Shown here piece by piece: positions 47,002 through 57,106 of a stretch of 64,000 nucleotides of DNA. Both the position numbers and the translations under genes were made by a program. Each line of letters starts with the position of its first letter. The first letter of the stretch is position 1. The stretch comes from an uncultured Myxococcales bacterium (GTDB lineage Bacteria; Myxococcota_A; UBA9042). The notes below the pieces were generated by a model. That model was not told where the DNA came from. It saw only the letters and a list, made by a program, of their open reading frames with translations, and ran no database searches. The stretch lies in the NCBI GenBank assembly GCA_903840165.1, contig CAIMEY010000029.1, positions 62,001 to 126,000 of the forward strand, read 5' to 3'.

Positions 47002-47847
47002 TCAAGGAGATGGCTCAACAATTCGCCCCGGAGCGCCGTTGACGCCTTGGGTGGTGTGGCACGAGTTGCAGTCGCCATCGGTCTGCGGTGCAAACATCTT
47101 GCGCGATAGGGCACCCGCTATGACGCGCGCTTTGTACGGAATCGCAATATTCTGGCTAAAGTAGAAGTTCCCCGCACTGTTGGTCGTCGTCGTGAAGACC
47201 TTTCCGTCTGCGCCAGTCAGTTCCACTGTGATGGTAGGGCTGCCGTTGCACTTGTCGACCGCGGTTGGGCTCGGATAGACGGTGCCGGCGGCAAAGAAGC
47301 CCGGCCCTTCCCCGTTGCTATGACACGCGATGCAGGCCATGCCCGGTTCCATGGACTTGGACCCGCTGGTTCCCTTGGTCCATTTCTTGGCAGAAGGGCA
47401 GGCCGGGTCTGCACCTGGGGGCAAAGTCGGCCAAATGCTGCCCGAACCCGTGTCATCGGCTGGGACGTCTGGTGCTGGCACATCGGCTACGGGCACATCG
47501 GCTACGGGCACATCGGCTACGCCGACATCGGGAACGCCGACGTCAACTAGGCCCGCGTCGACAACTCCGGTGTCGTTCTGCGTGTCCGTCCCTGGCACGT
47601 CAGGTAAGGCCCCGCCATCGGGCCGCGGCAGGACTGGGCCTAAATCCTCAGCATTAGCCTGGGCATCCTGCCCCACGTCGCCTGCGCCAGTGCCATCAAT
47701 GCCGGCCGTCGCGTCCGAAGCATTGCCGCCTAAGGCAGCAAAGGTGCCGCTGGAGCCCGTCGCACTTTCACACCCCAGCGCTGTAACGCCAATGGCCACG
47801 CTGACAACCAAGGGCAACAATGACAAGAGCTTGATTCGACTACCCAT
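47002..47847 (-). CDS. lipoprotein with VADVP-type repeat linker and two CxxCH heme motifs
   Basis: GVTALGCES lipobox; (VADVP)n repeats; CIACHSNGEG and CNSCHTTQGV heme-binding motifs. Confidence 0.75.
   Translation of the reverse strand: MGSRIKLLSLLPLVVSVAIGVTALGCESATGSSGTFAALGGNASDATAGIDGTGAGDVGQDAQANAEDLGPVLPRPDGGALPDVPGTDTQNDTGVVDAGLVDVGVPDVGVADVPVADVPVADVPAPDVPADDTGSGSIWPTLPPGADPACPSAKKWTKGTSGSKSMEPGMACIACHSNGEGPGFFAAGTVYPSPTAVDKCNGSPTITVELTGADGKVFTTTTNSAGNFYFSQNIAIPYKARVIAGALSRKMFAPQTDGDCNSCHTTQGVNGAPGRIVEPSP
47478..47552. repeat. 15-bp tandem repeat (ACATCGGCTACGGGC-type) encoding VADVP/VGVPD units
   Basis: acatcggctacgggcacatcggctacgggcacatcggctacgccgacatcgggaacgccgacgtc. Confidence 0.85.
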
Positions 47848-47941
47848 ATTCCCTCCATATTCAAAGACTTCTCGCCAACTCAGCTTGACCACAACAGCCA
47901 CGGTACTTGATGTATTCTGCCCGCACCAAGGGCCTTTACAA

Positions 47942-49339
47942 TCATGCATGGTTGTCCACGCCGTGCGATGGTGGCCGGCTAAACTCTGTCGGCGGCAAGG
48001 GTAGTTGAGCCGGTCCTACCTCGGCACGGAGTGCGGCCCCATCGTCGGCCGTTTCATCGTCCGGCTGGCTCCAACCGGGGACAAGGCTGAGCAGCAAGAC
48101 GTTAAGCCAGGTTGGCAGACCAAATACGCCCGGCGCAGACAGAGAACTGACCAACGTTCCGCAGGCGGCAGCGATGAGGGCGCGGCCGTACGTCGCATCG
48201 GTGCGCCATCGCCCCACAACTGGGTAGCTTAGCGTGATTACACCAATCAATATAGCAAAGTAAAACACTGCCAGTGGAACGCCATAGCCGGTCGCCATGA
48301 CCAAGGCGCTCGAATGAGGCGGCTCATTGACGGCCCCTCGGGTTTCGACCTGGCGCCATGCGTAAAAACCGCCCGTACCGTGGCCGACAAACGGACGATC
48401 TGTAATCATCTTAGCGGCTAAGCGTGAGTGATCGAGACGCGAGTTGGAAACGTCCTTCATCTTGGTTTCACCGGTGAAGGTGCCAATCACCCGGTCGCGG
48501 AAACTCGTGGGCGCAACAGCACTGACCACTACGACCAAGCTGAGCGCAGCCCCAAGCAGTCCGAATCGCTTCACCAAAGAACCACGTGCCAAGAGCACCA
48601 AGACCAAGATGCCGACAAGAAAGCTAATCGTTCCGGCCCGGGAGGCCGCGGCAAACAACGTATAGAGGCCAAAGACGAAGGTGCCCAACGCCAGCGCACG
48701 CGCCAACCGGGTGAGCGTACGATCCGCCACGATGGCCAGCGCATACGGCACATGCAGTGCGACAAAATCGCCCAATCCATTGGCCTGGCCCATCGGACCC
48801 GACGCGCGCACCGAGCCGGCCATCATCGCCTGCCAGGACACTTCACGCAGTACCCAGATATCGATGGCCGCGAGATTTGCAACCTGATAAAACATAAACA
48901 ATTTCAATGATTTGCGATTGACAATGAACTGAACCATCGCCATGTAGACCGCAGTAGTGCCCAAGAAATCGACAACGTGGACCATGTCGAGGCCGTAATC
49001 ACTCGTTACTTCGCGAGTTACTACAGCAATCAACAGGGTGGCAAAGGCCAAACCAAAGGCACGGGGCGGGGCGCGAAGTTGCCGCGTGATGATAAACACT
49101 ACCATTATTTCAATAGTTAAGACCGAAAGTGCAATCTTGAACGGTGTGAAGAACCCTGGCAGGATCGAACCCCAATAGTGCAACGCAACCGTTAGTCCAA
49201 GCAGGTGTTTTGGGCGTCGGGCAACCGCATAGGCCACGGGGAGGCCAATGATACCCGCAACAGCCATAGTCCCGACGTTGGCTGTGAGCGCCAAAACCGC
49301 CAGCGCAATGATTGCAGCGACACCAAAAACAACAAGCAT
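47942..49339 (-). CDS. O-antigen ligase/polymerase-like multi-pass membrane protein
   Basis: about 10 hydrophobic segments and Wzy/WaaL-like loop (RDRVIGTFTGETKMKDVSNSRLDHSRLAAKMITDRPFVGHGTGGFY). Confidence 0.75.
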   Translation of the reverse strand: MLVVFGVAAIIALAVLALTANVGTMAVAGIIGLPVAYAVARRPKHLLGLTVALHYWGSILPGFFTPFKIALSVLTIEIMVVFIITRQLRAPPRAFGLAFATLLIAVVTREVTSDYGLDMVHVVDFLGTTAVYMAMVQFIVNRKSLKLFMFYQVANLAAIDIWVLREVSWQAMMAGSVRASGPMGQANGLGDFVALHVPYALAIVADRTLTRLARALALGTFVFGLYTLFAAASRAGTISFLVGILVLVLLARGSLVKRFGLLGAALSLVVVVSAVAPTSFRDRVIGTFTGETKMKDVSNSRLDHSRLAAKMITDRPFVGHGTGGFYAWRQVETRGAVNEPPHSSALVMATGYGVPLAVFYFAILIGVITLSYPVVGRWRTDATYGRALIAAACGTLVSSLSAPGVFGLPTWLNVLLLSLVPGWSQPDDETADDGAALRAEVGPAQLPLPPTEFSRPPSHGVDNHA

Positions 49340-49406
49340 TTCAACCTATTAGGCACAGAAGGTCGTCTTGGGCACCAACGGCTCCGGCGCGCAGGCCGAG
49401 CGGAAA

Positions 49407-50840
49407 TTATTGCACGGCTAGCGCCCAATCGTCCACGAGCACGGCCGCTTGACCGGTCCACGAGGCTGCAACATCGTAAAGCCGAACCATTGCACGCGCA
49501 TAGGCTGCATCAGCAGGGACCGCCGTCGTTACGCTCAGTTGTTGCCAAGCGGCGCTATCAGCCGAATAAGCGCCTGAATAGGCTGTTGCCGCTGTCGACG
49601 GCGACTTGTCAGCCTTGAAGAACGATACGGCTACCCGACCGCGGCCGGCCTTGTCATTGTCCAAAAACCAAACAGAAAAGCTTACTTTGCCGCCAGCGAG
49701 CACCGGAGCGTCGTACTGAGCCACCAAGTCCTGGTTGGCATTGCTTGTCCAGGTCAGCTGACAACTGCCCTTGCCGTTGTGGGCCGCGGAGGTCGTGCGG
49801 ACCGCTGTAAAACCGGTGGATGCTTTGGTAAATCCAGGAGGCGGGTCAGCTGTGCTGGGCTGCTCAAAGCCCCAGTTCGCCATGTCTGCGGCCACGGCTC
49901 CTGCACAGCCGCTTGTGCCAAGCGCAGCGATATCCTTAGCGCCGTTGAGCAGTTGCACGCGCCACAATCCCGCGTACTCGGTCAACACCCCAGCGCTCAA
50001 GGTCAAGGTCGCGCCGGAGCAGAGGTTGGTGACGCCTTCTACGCGCAGGGGGAGGTCGCCGCCTACCGGCAATTGCACCACGCCGTCCTGGCCAACAAAG
50101 GTCGACACCGCCAGCTGCGTACCAGTCAATAGCCTGCTTTCATTGACTTCTGTCAATTCGCCAGCGGCCACCGTGTTGAGGTTTAAGGCAAAGGCTGCCG
50201 GGTCGCCTTGCCCCGTGACAACGGGCGCGTCGGCCAAGGTCGCCTCTTGCTGCAGCTTGAAATTACTCAGTTCACTCACGTGGACACTGACGACGTCGCC
50301 GGGATTCGGCTTGGCATAGGTCCATTGACCAGCGGGTGCCACGTACATTTCTAGACCGTGGGTCGTGCTGGTGTCGGCAATAAAATAGCCTTTGTCAAAG
50401 ACATAGGTGACCAGAACATTGTCCAGCGTGTAGTCCACGACATGTTCGCCACAAGCGAGCAAATGAGCAATGTCGTGAAAAGGCCCGCAGTTAACCGGCG
50501 TGCCAACGTCGATTGCGATGGTATCTTCAGGACCCGAGTCTACTGGGGGCAGGTCTTCGCCCTGTTGCCCTGTATCTGCAGGGGGTTGCCCTATCTCTTC
50601 GCCGGCGTCAGACACCCATTGGTCCTCAGGTGCCCGGTACGAACCGAGGTCACCGGCCGCCTGGACATCGGCCGCGCCCGTCAGACCGGTGTCCGAGTTG
50701 CCATGGGCCTCGCTGGCCGTCGCATCAAAGTCTAGGACGACCTTTCCCAGCGTGTACTTGTTGTAACTACCTGTACTAGCGAGCTGATTTCCACAGGCGG
50801 CCAGGATCAGCAGCAGTCCAAATGCGCATGCGCGGTTCAT
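49407..50840 (-). CDS. lipoprotein of unknown function with C-terminal carbohydrate-binding-like beta domain
   Basis: LLLILAACGNQL lipobox; C-terminal NWGFEQPSTADPPPGFTKAS...GKGSCQLTWTSN...SWTGQAAVLVDDWALAVQ resembles CBM-type jelly-roll. Confidence 0.65.
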   Translation of the reverse strand: MNRACAFGLLLILAACGNQLASTGSYNKYTLGKVVLDFDATASEAHGNSDTGLTGAADVQAAGDLGSYRAPEDQWVSDAGEEIGQPPADTGQQGEDLPPVDSGPEDTIAIDVGTPVNCGPFHDIAHLLACGEHVVDYTLDNVLVTYVFDKGYFIADTSTTHGLEMYVAPAGQWTYAKPNPGDVVSVHVSELSNFKLQQEATLADAPVVTGQGDPAAFALNLNTVAAGELTEVNESRLLTGTQLAVSTFVGQDGVVQLPVGGDLPLRVEGVTNLCSGATLTLSAGVLTEYAGLWRVQLLNGAKDIAALGTSGCAGAVAADMANWGFEQPSTADPPPGFTKASTGFTAVRTTSAAHNGKGSCQLTWTSNANQDLVAQYDAPVLAGGKVSFSVWFLDNDKAGRGRVAVSFFKADKSPSTAATAYSGAYSADSAAWQQLSVTTAVPADAAYARAMVRLYDVAASWTGQAAVLVDDWALAVQ

Positions 50841-51103
50841 GCCAAGCGCCCCGTACGCCATGGTGGCGCCTGCGCAGTATAGCCGAATTCGCCGCCGTGC
50901 CGCCCTATGGGGCGGTTCGGTAAGGTCATCGTACCCGGAGCCAAATCCGCCGCCACGAGATTCCACTCCAGGTTCAATGGGTTTACTCATCACCGTGGAC
51001 TTTGCTACGACGGACCTGCAACCCGCCTTGACGTGGCCAAAATGGCCGACACGTGGATCTCCGCGCGCCACAGTGGCAGCATCGCCCGTCCCAAGGAGGC
51101 ACG

Positions 51104-52762
51104 ATGAAGCGCGATCAAGGCAGTGGCCCACGCCAAACCCGCATAGTTGCTACGATTGGCAACAGCCACGACCAGCCCTACCCCACGTTCCTGGGCGAGT
51201 TGGTCCAAGCAGGGGTGGACGTGCTGCGGCTCAACATGAGCCACGCAGACGCGGGATATGCCAAGGAACAGGCGATCTTAGACTGGGCCAACCAGGCCCT
51301 GCCCGACCGTGAATCCCCAGCTGTCGCGGTCATGGCGGACCTCCAGGGCCCTAAGACGCGGATCGGCCGAATGCCGGGCGACGGACTTCCGCTGGAAATT
51401 CATCAGGCTGTGCAACTGGTGAGCGAAAACCGGCAGAATTCGGCAGCGCCCAGCGATGTTGCCATAGCCGAAATTCCCGTTCCTGAGCTGCTATTTACAG
51501 CCATCACCTCCGGTCTGGCCGCCGTGCTGCAAAGTCGTCCCGGCGTCAAGCCCTACATCTTGTTCGGCGACGGCGACATCGCTATGGAAGTGCTTGAATC
51601 TGTTTCAGACTCTGTGCGTGGCATCGTGGTTGCGGGCGGAGTCCTGGGTTCGCGCAAGGGCATCACCGTGCGCGAGATCGATCTGGACTTGGACCCCTTT
51701 CCGATGAAAGATCAAGAGGATCTTCGATTTGCGCTGCGCAATCGTGTCGACGCTGTGGCCATCTCCTTTGTGCGCACGACCGAAGATGTGCTGCGAGTTC
51801 GCGCCTTTATCGATGCGGCGCCGGAGCGCGATCGCAGCAGGCCTCCTCCCTTGGTGATCGCCAAGATCGAAACGCTATCGGCCATCGAGCACATCGACGA
51901 TATCCTGAACAATTGCGAAGGTATTATGGTGGCCCGAGGCGATCTCGGACTGCAACTGGGCGTCGAAGAAGTGCCGATGGTGCAAAAACAGTTGATCAAC
52001 GCCGCCCGGCGCCATGGCAAGCCGGTGATCGTGGCCACGCAGATGCTTGAGTCGATGATCGCCAACCCGACTCCCACGCGCGCCGAAGCGACCGACGTGT
52101 TTAACGCCATCCTTGATGGCGGCGATGCTGTGATGTTGTCAGGGGAAACGTCGGTTGGCACTCGCCCTGTGCAGGTGGTCCGCGTTATGGATCGACTGGC
52201 GCGCAAGGCCGAGGCTTGGTGTCGAGATCAACAAGCCTTGGGCCAAGCGCCGCGCCTGCCGCGTCCGGTCGATCCTCAAGACGGACAGCCACATCTACGC
52301 AGAATTAATGATGCTTTTGCATTGACCGCTGTCCAATTTGCCGAGCACTTGCCGGCGCGAGCGATCATCTGTTCGACGCGGACGGGTCGAACCCCCGAAC
52401 GCCTGTCGCGCTATCGACCGACCGTGCCGGTGCTGGCGTTTGTCTACAGCGAAGCGGTGGCGCGGGCCCTGCTATTTTACTACGGCGTTCACCCCGTGCT
52501 CTTGCAACTTCATGAATCTGAACGGCAAAAGTCCGAGATGATCGACCTTGCGCGGTCTATCCTGCGACGCCAATACGGCATGACGGCGGCTGAGCCCTTG
52601 GTGGTGACCGCTGGCATGGACTGGCCCAAGGGCGGCACCAACGTGCTGCAAGTTTTGATTGAAGATCAAGAGCTTGCGGCGCAGCTGCCCCTGGTTTCCC
52701 GCGAGCTTACGCCGCAAAGTGTCTCGGGTACCTGGCGCGTCGGCCATTTCGGGCAGGGATAG
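51104..52762 (+). CDS. pyk: pyruvate kinase
   Basis: RIVATIGNSHDQPYPTFLGELVQAGVDVLRLNMSHAD, VIAKIETLSAIEHIDDILNNCEGIMVARGDLGLQLGVEEVPMVQKQLI, PVIVATQMLESMIANPTPTRAEATDVFNAILDGGDAVMLSGETSVG. Confidence 0.96.
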   Translation: MKRDQGSGPRQTRIVATIGNSHDQPYPTFLGELVQAGVDVLRLNMSHADAGYAKEQAILDWANQALPDRESPAVAVMADLQGPKTRIGRMPGDGLPLEIHQAVQLVSENRQNSAAPSDVAIAEIPVPELLFTAITSGLAAVLQSRPGVKPYILFGDGDIAMEVLESVSDSVRGIVVAGGVLGSRKGITVREIDLDLDPFPMKDQEDLRFALRNRVDAVAISFVRTTEDVLRVRAFIDAAPERDRSRPPPLVIAKIETLSAIEHIDDILNNCEGIMVARGDLGLQLGVEEVPMVQKQLINAARRHGKPVIVATQMLESMIANPTPTRAEATDVFNAILDGGDAVMLSGETSVGTRPVQVVRVMDRLARKAEAWCRDQQALGQAPRLPRPVDPQDGQPHLRRINDAFALTAVQFAEHLPARAIICSTRTGRTPERLSRYRPTVPVLAFVYSEAVARALLFYYGVHPVLLQLHESERQKSEMIDLARSILRRQYGMTAAEPLVVTAGMDWPKGGTNVLQVLIEDQELAAQLPLVSRELTPQSVSGTWRVGHFGQG

Positions 52763-52803
52763 CTAATTCTCAGTATTTTCAAGAACCAACTGAGTCCGCA
52801 GAT

Positions 52804-53919
52804 TCAAGCTTGGCCGCTGGCCAGAATCCGTTTGGCTGCGCGCGCCACGTTTTGATTGACGTCCCGACTGGACGCCACATCCTTGAGATCTTTGCCGTTG
52901 AGCGTCCGAAGGAAGGTCATCGAGAACGGCAGCGGCGTCTTGGGGTTCATGACTAGGGCCCGGCGTACCGAATAATCCTTTGTCCACTGACGGTTACGGC
53001 AGATTTGCGACAAAATGTCTTCGGCCAACGCCTTGTTCGCGGCAAATCCTGTGATCTCCCCATCCGTGAGGCGCGGCGATTTGAGCACGGCATAGGCGAC
53101 CATTTTCTTGGGGTCGCGAATCAAGAGCTTGCGCACCTGACCGTCGCCGACGCTGGCCAAGCGCACCTTCTGCGCTACGGACATCTTCATGATCAAAACC
53201 TGAATATTGTTGGTTTTTCTCTCCTCTTCGCCCGGTTTAACAGCCGCCGCAACTTGTTCGCCTTGTCCGATGGCCACCAACATCGCCACGGCAAATTCCG
53301 CATCTGAAAGGCCCTGTTCCGTGTCTGCTCCGCGCTCTTCGCCGAGCAGCAGGGCCTTGGTCTCGCGAAAGCCAACAATATGATCAAGCGAAAGATTCTG
53401 CCGAACAGCGAGTTCCAATAGGCCTTGGGTCGGCCCCTGGGCTGCACGCGGATTGAGGTAGAGCGCTTCAATGATCGCGGGGTGCCTCAGGGCGCGAACC
53501 TGGTTTTGACTAATAATATCGCAAACTTCCTTACTACCTACGCCGGCCAGCCAGCGCAGCGTGTCGTCCGCGGTGGCGTGATTGAGCAGAATTTCTCGGC
53601 TAAATGCGTCGGTTTTGTAGAGAAGCCGGGCAGCTACGTCGAGCATTGCCGGCTCCTTGAGCCCGCGCAGCACCGGTCCCAGCAGATCCGCCGGCATTGT
53701 ACCCAGAGATTCCCGAACAGCCGCCTTAACTTGAGCCTCAGGGTCGCTAAAAAGCCACAGCATGGCAGGGACCAGCGCTTCGGGCGGTGCCGGCAAAAGC
53801 CCTTTGGCAACGCGCATTCGCCGCGTGAGGTCCGCTTCCCGCGCGACGAAGGGCTGCAACTGCGCGATCACGTGATCGATCGTAGGCGGAGTACCGGACA
53901 CGAAGACGGGCAGCGACAT
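52804..53919 (-). CDS. helical-repeat (HEAT-like) protein of unknown function
   Basis: repeated amphipathic helices (PEAQVKAAVRESLGTMPADLLGPVLRGL...); ATG at 53919. Confidence 0.55.
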   Translation of the reverse strand: MSLPVFVSGTPPTIDHVIAQLQPFVAREADLTRRMRVAKGLLPAPPEALVPAMLWLFSDPEAQVKAAVRESLGTMPADLLGPVLRGLKEPAMLDVAARLLYKTDAFSREILLNHATADDTLRWLAGVGSKEVCDIISQNQVRALRHPAIIEALYLNPRAAQGPTQGLLELAVRQNLSLDHIVGFRETKALLLGEERGADTEQGLSDAEFAVAMLVAIGQGEQVAAAVKPGEEERKTNNIQVLIMKMSVAQKVRLASVGDGQVRKLLIRDPKKMVAYAVLKSPRLTDGEITGFAANKALAEDILSQICRNRQWTKDYSVRRALVMNPKTPLPFSMTFLRTLNGKDLKDVASSRDVNQNVARAAKRILASGQA

Positions 53920-54152
53920 CGGGGACCTCCGCGGAAAAAACCGCGTGACTTTCAAGACTTCTATAGGCACACGCCAGTAGCCGAGGCTGTGGCGAGTTGG
54001 GCCAGAGCGCACGGGCCAGCGTCGAGCCGGCGCAACAAGACGACGGCGTGCTGTTGTACAACGCCCGGGCAGTCACGAAAAGTCCTTGCCCGACGCAGCC
54101 TCCGCAGCCACGGGTTGACAGCGCCGGCCTGCCAGCGTGCAATCTCGTGCCC

Positions 54153-54611
54153 ATGCGCATCGACGTCCTCCATGGAGCCAACCTCAATCTGCTGGGCGAA
54201 CGCGAACCCGCCATCTATGGCCGGGCGACGCTGGCCGATATCGACCTACAATTGCAGAGACTTGCTAAGCAATTGGCCGTGGAAATCCACACCTTTCAGT
54301 CCAACCACGAAGGTCAATTGGTCGACCGGGTTCAGGCGGTGCGCCACGCCACGGACGGTTACATCCTCAATCCGGGCGGCTATACTCACACCAGCGTGGT
54401 GCTCCGCGACGCTTTGCTGGCCAGCGGTCGGCCTTTTGTCGAAGTGCACCTGAGCAATCCCGATGCGCGCGAGCCTTTTCGTCGCATCTCCCTGCTGGCC
54501 GACGTGGCCCTGGCTCGAGTTCAGGGCTTTGGCGCAGTTGGCTACGAACTTGCCCTGCGCGGACTGGTACAGCACCTGCAAGGCGGCGCTCCTTCTGCCG
54601 ACGAGAGATAG
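54153..54611 (+). CDS. aroQ: type II 3-dehydroquinate dehydratase
   Basis: MRIDVLHGANLNLLGEREPAIYG, QSNHEGQLVDRV, ILNPGGYTHTSVVLRDAL, VEVHLSNPDAREPFRRIS. Confidence 0.97.
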   Translation: MRIDVLHGANLNLLGEREPAIYGRATLADIDLQLQRLAKQLAVEIHTFQSNHEGQLVDRVQAVRHATDGYILNPGGYTHTSVVLRDALLASGRPFVEVHLSNPDAREPFRRISLLADVALARVQGFGAVGYELALRGLVQHLQGGAPSADER

Positions 54612-54683
54612 CAATTTGGACTCGATTCCCTCAAAGGAATCAAGCGATTAACGGCCGCCATGGCGCGGCGCGATAGGACGATC

Positions 54684-55256
54684 ATGGCGCAGAGCATCGA
54701 CACTTCTGAATTCCGCAAAGGCCTGAAAATCGAGATCGAAGGCTCTCCGTGGGAAATCGTTGAATTTCAACACGTCAAACCCGGCAAAGGCGCGGCCATT
54801 GTCCGCACCCGCATCAAGAACCTGCTAAGCAACAACACGATCGACCGCACCTTCCGCTCGGGCGACCGCTGCGATCTGGCGGAGTGCGAGGAAATCGAGT
54901 GCTCGTTCATGTACAATGACGGCACCAGCTTTCACTTCATGAACCAGGAATCCTTTGAATCCTTTGAGGTTCCGCCAGAAGCGGTCGGTGATGCGGCCAA
55001 CTTCCTGACCGAAAACCTCAAAGTCAGCATTTTGCTGTTCAAGGGCAAGGCGATCGCGATTGAACTGCCCAACTTCATCGTCGCCAAGATCACGCATTGC
55101 GAGCCTGGCGTCGCCGGTAACACCGCCCAAGGAGCCACCAAGGCGGTGACGGTGGAGACGGGCTATAGCGTGCAAGTGCCCTTGTACATTAGCGAAAACG
55201 ACGTCCTCAAGATTGACACCCGCGACGGCCGCTACGTCGAGCGCGTCAACAAGTAA
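54684..55256 (+). CDS. efp: translation elongation factor P
   Basis: DTSEFRKGLKIEIEGSPWEIVEFQHVKPGKGAAIVRTRIKNL, PLYISENDVLKIDTRDGRYVERV. Confidence 0.97.
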   Translation: MAQSIDTSEFRKGLKIEIEGSPWEIVEFQHVKPGKGAAIVRTRIKNLLSNNTIDRTFRSGDRCDLAECEEIECSFMYNDGTSFHFMNQESFESFEVPPEAVGDAANFLTENLKVSILLFKGKAIAIELPNFIVAKITHCEPGVAGNTAQGATKAVTVETGYSVQVPLYISENDVLKIDTRDGRYVERVNK

Positions 55257-55375
55257 GCACGGGCTTGAACTGTCCTGCCCTGCGCCCTGGCAGGCTGCCA
55301 CTGCGCCGCGCACACCGCGCCCAGTTGTGGCACAAAGGGCGTAGGTTAGGCCTGCACTGACCGACGAGCGACACC

Positions 55376-57103
55376 GTGGCCAACCCTGCGACGCAAGAAT
55401 CCGGCAAGTTCAAGCGCGGCGGCGAGGCGTCGGCGAGCGTTTCTGCCGAGGCGCGGGACCGTCTGCTGCAAGTCGAAGAGCTGCATAAGGCGGGTCGGGT
55501 CGCAGAGGCCGTTGAAGAACTTTTACATGTCGGGCAGTTATACATTACGCACGCGGTGCCGGTCAAGGCGGTGGCGGTCCTGAGACAGGCCGTGCGCTTC
55601 CAGCCCGACTCGGCGCCGGCACGGTTGATGTATGGCGACGTCCTGGTGCAGATGCGGATGCAGGAAGACGCCGCGCGTGAATACGCAGCTGCGAGTCAAC
55701 TGTTTGAAGCGACAGGGCAATACGATCAGTGGTTGCTGGTGATGCGGCGCCTGCTCGACCTGGATCCCGACAACTTGCACGGCCGCCTGCAGTTGGCCGA
55801 GGCGCTAAGTCGTGCAGGCAAGAATCGCGAGGCCGCTGAAGCCTTTGCCAATCTTGCTGAAATGCTGCTGCAGCGCGACGACATCGAGGACTGGGAACGC
55901 GTCGCCGAACGCGTGGTCTACCACGAGCCGGGAAATACCACTGTTGCCCATGACTTAGCCTTGCATTACGTGCGTTCGGGTCGCCACGCAGAGGCCTTGG
56001 CCAAGCTGATCGTTTGTTACGAGGCGACGCCCAACGACGCAGAAGTGCTGGAATTGATCATTGACACGCTGGAGGCGCTGGGGCAACCGGACAAGGCCGC
56101 ACTGCTGTGTCGGGAATTGGTAAATAATTACAAACGAATAGGCCTACAGATCGAGGTGGAGCGGGTCTGGCAGCGCCTGTACAGCCTCGATCCCACGGAC
56201 CCGGATGCACGTGAGGCCCTGGGCGTTCTGCACGCTGAGATCCAGCAAGGCATGGTGATTGAACTGGATTCCAGCGCGGCACCACCGCCGCGGCGGCGGC
56301 CAGAGAGCCAGGGACAGGTGGCCCACCCGCACTTTGACCCAGAGCGCACGGGGCCTTTGCCAGCTCGGCGTCCGACGCCGGGAAGGACAACGGACGTCTC
56401 GGACGTGCCTGTGGTGCCAACGCGACGGCCTTCTGTGCGCATGCCCGCTGAACTTGCAAACCTTTCGTCGGCGCCGGTGGTGGTTCCGCCTCGCTCAGGC
56501 GCGACCTCTGGCGGCAATGCAGCCGTGGTGGCTGGCGGTTCCGGTGGTGCCTCGGTAGATTGGGCCGACGGGCCGACCCTGCGCGCGCCCAATGGCCCCA
56601 CAGGAAATGCGCCATCTTCCAGCAAGTTGCGCAAGACGCAGATGCAGGCCCTGGATGCGCTAGCATCGTCCATGCACGGGCAGATCACAGAACCAGAGCC
56701 CCCCGCTGAGGACGAAGACGAGCCAGGCTTTGATGTCGAAGACCGCACCATCTTCCAACCCAGTGAATTTGATGAAATTTTACTCCGGGGCATTTCCCCC
56801 GCAACGGTCGCAGCAGCGCCGTTGACAACGACCTCGCCGGCGGTTGACGAACCCGTGGCGTCGGCACGCCGCCGCTCCAACTCCTTGCCCCGCCCACGGC
56901 TGGCGCGGCGCATGGGTACCTCAAGCGACCTGCCCAGCGTAGCCCGGGATATGTCTAAAGATTTAGGGACTTTGGACTTCTTCATCGAGAGGGGCTTCTA
57001 TGATTCGGCAGTCGCGCTGCTCGACGCATTGGCCAAGCGCCATCCGGACCATCCCGAACTTTCGCATTACCGTGAGATGATTGAGCGAATGCCGCGGAGC
57101 TAG
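55376..57103 (+). CDS. TPR-repeat protein
   Basis: GTG start; consecutive TPR-like helices (AVAVLRQAVRFQPDSAPARLMYGDVLVQMRMQEDAAREYAAASQLFEATG); C-terminal TPR after a low-complexity linker. Confidence 0.75.
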   Translation: MANPATQESGKFKRGGEASASVSAEARDRLLQVEELHKAGRVAEAVEELLHVGQLYITHAVPVKAVAVLRQAVRFQPDSAPARLMYGDVLVQMRMQEDAAREYAAASQLFEATGQYDQWLLVMRRLLDLDPDNLHGRLQLAEALSRAGKNREAAEAFANLAEMLLQRDDIEDWERVAERVVYHEPGNTTVAHDLALHYVRSGRHAEALAKLIVCYEATPNDAEVLELIIDTLEALGQPDKAALLCRELVNNYKRIGLQIEVERVWQRLYSLDPTDPDAREALGVLHAEIQQGMVIELDSSAAPPPRRRPESQGQVAHPHFDPERTGPLPARRPTPGRTTDVSDVPVVPTRRPSVRMPAELANLSSAPVVVPPRSGATSGGNAAVVAGGSGGASVDWADGPTLRAPNGPTGNAPSSSKLRKTQMQALDALASSMHGQITEPEPPAEDEDEPGFDVEDRTIFQPSEFDEILLRGISPATVAAAPLTTTSPAVDEPVASARRRSNSLPRPRLARRMGTSSDLPSVARDMSKDLGTLDFFIERGFYDSAVALLDALAKRHPDHPELSHYREMIERMPRS

Positions 57104-57106
57104 CCA

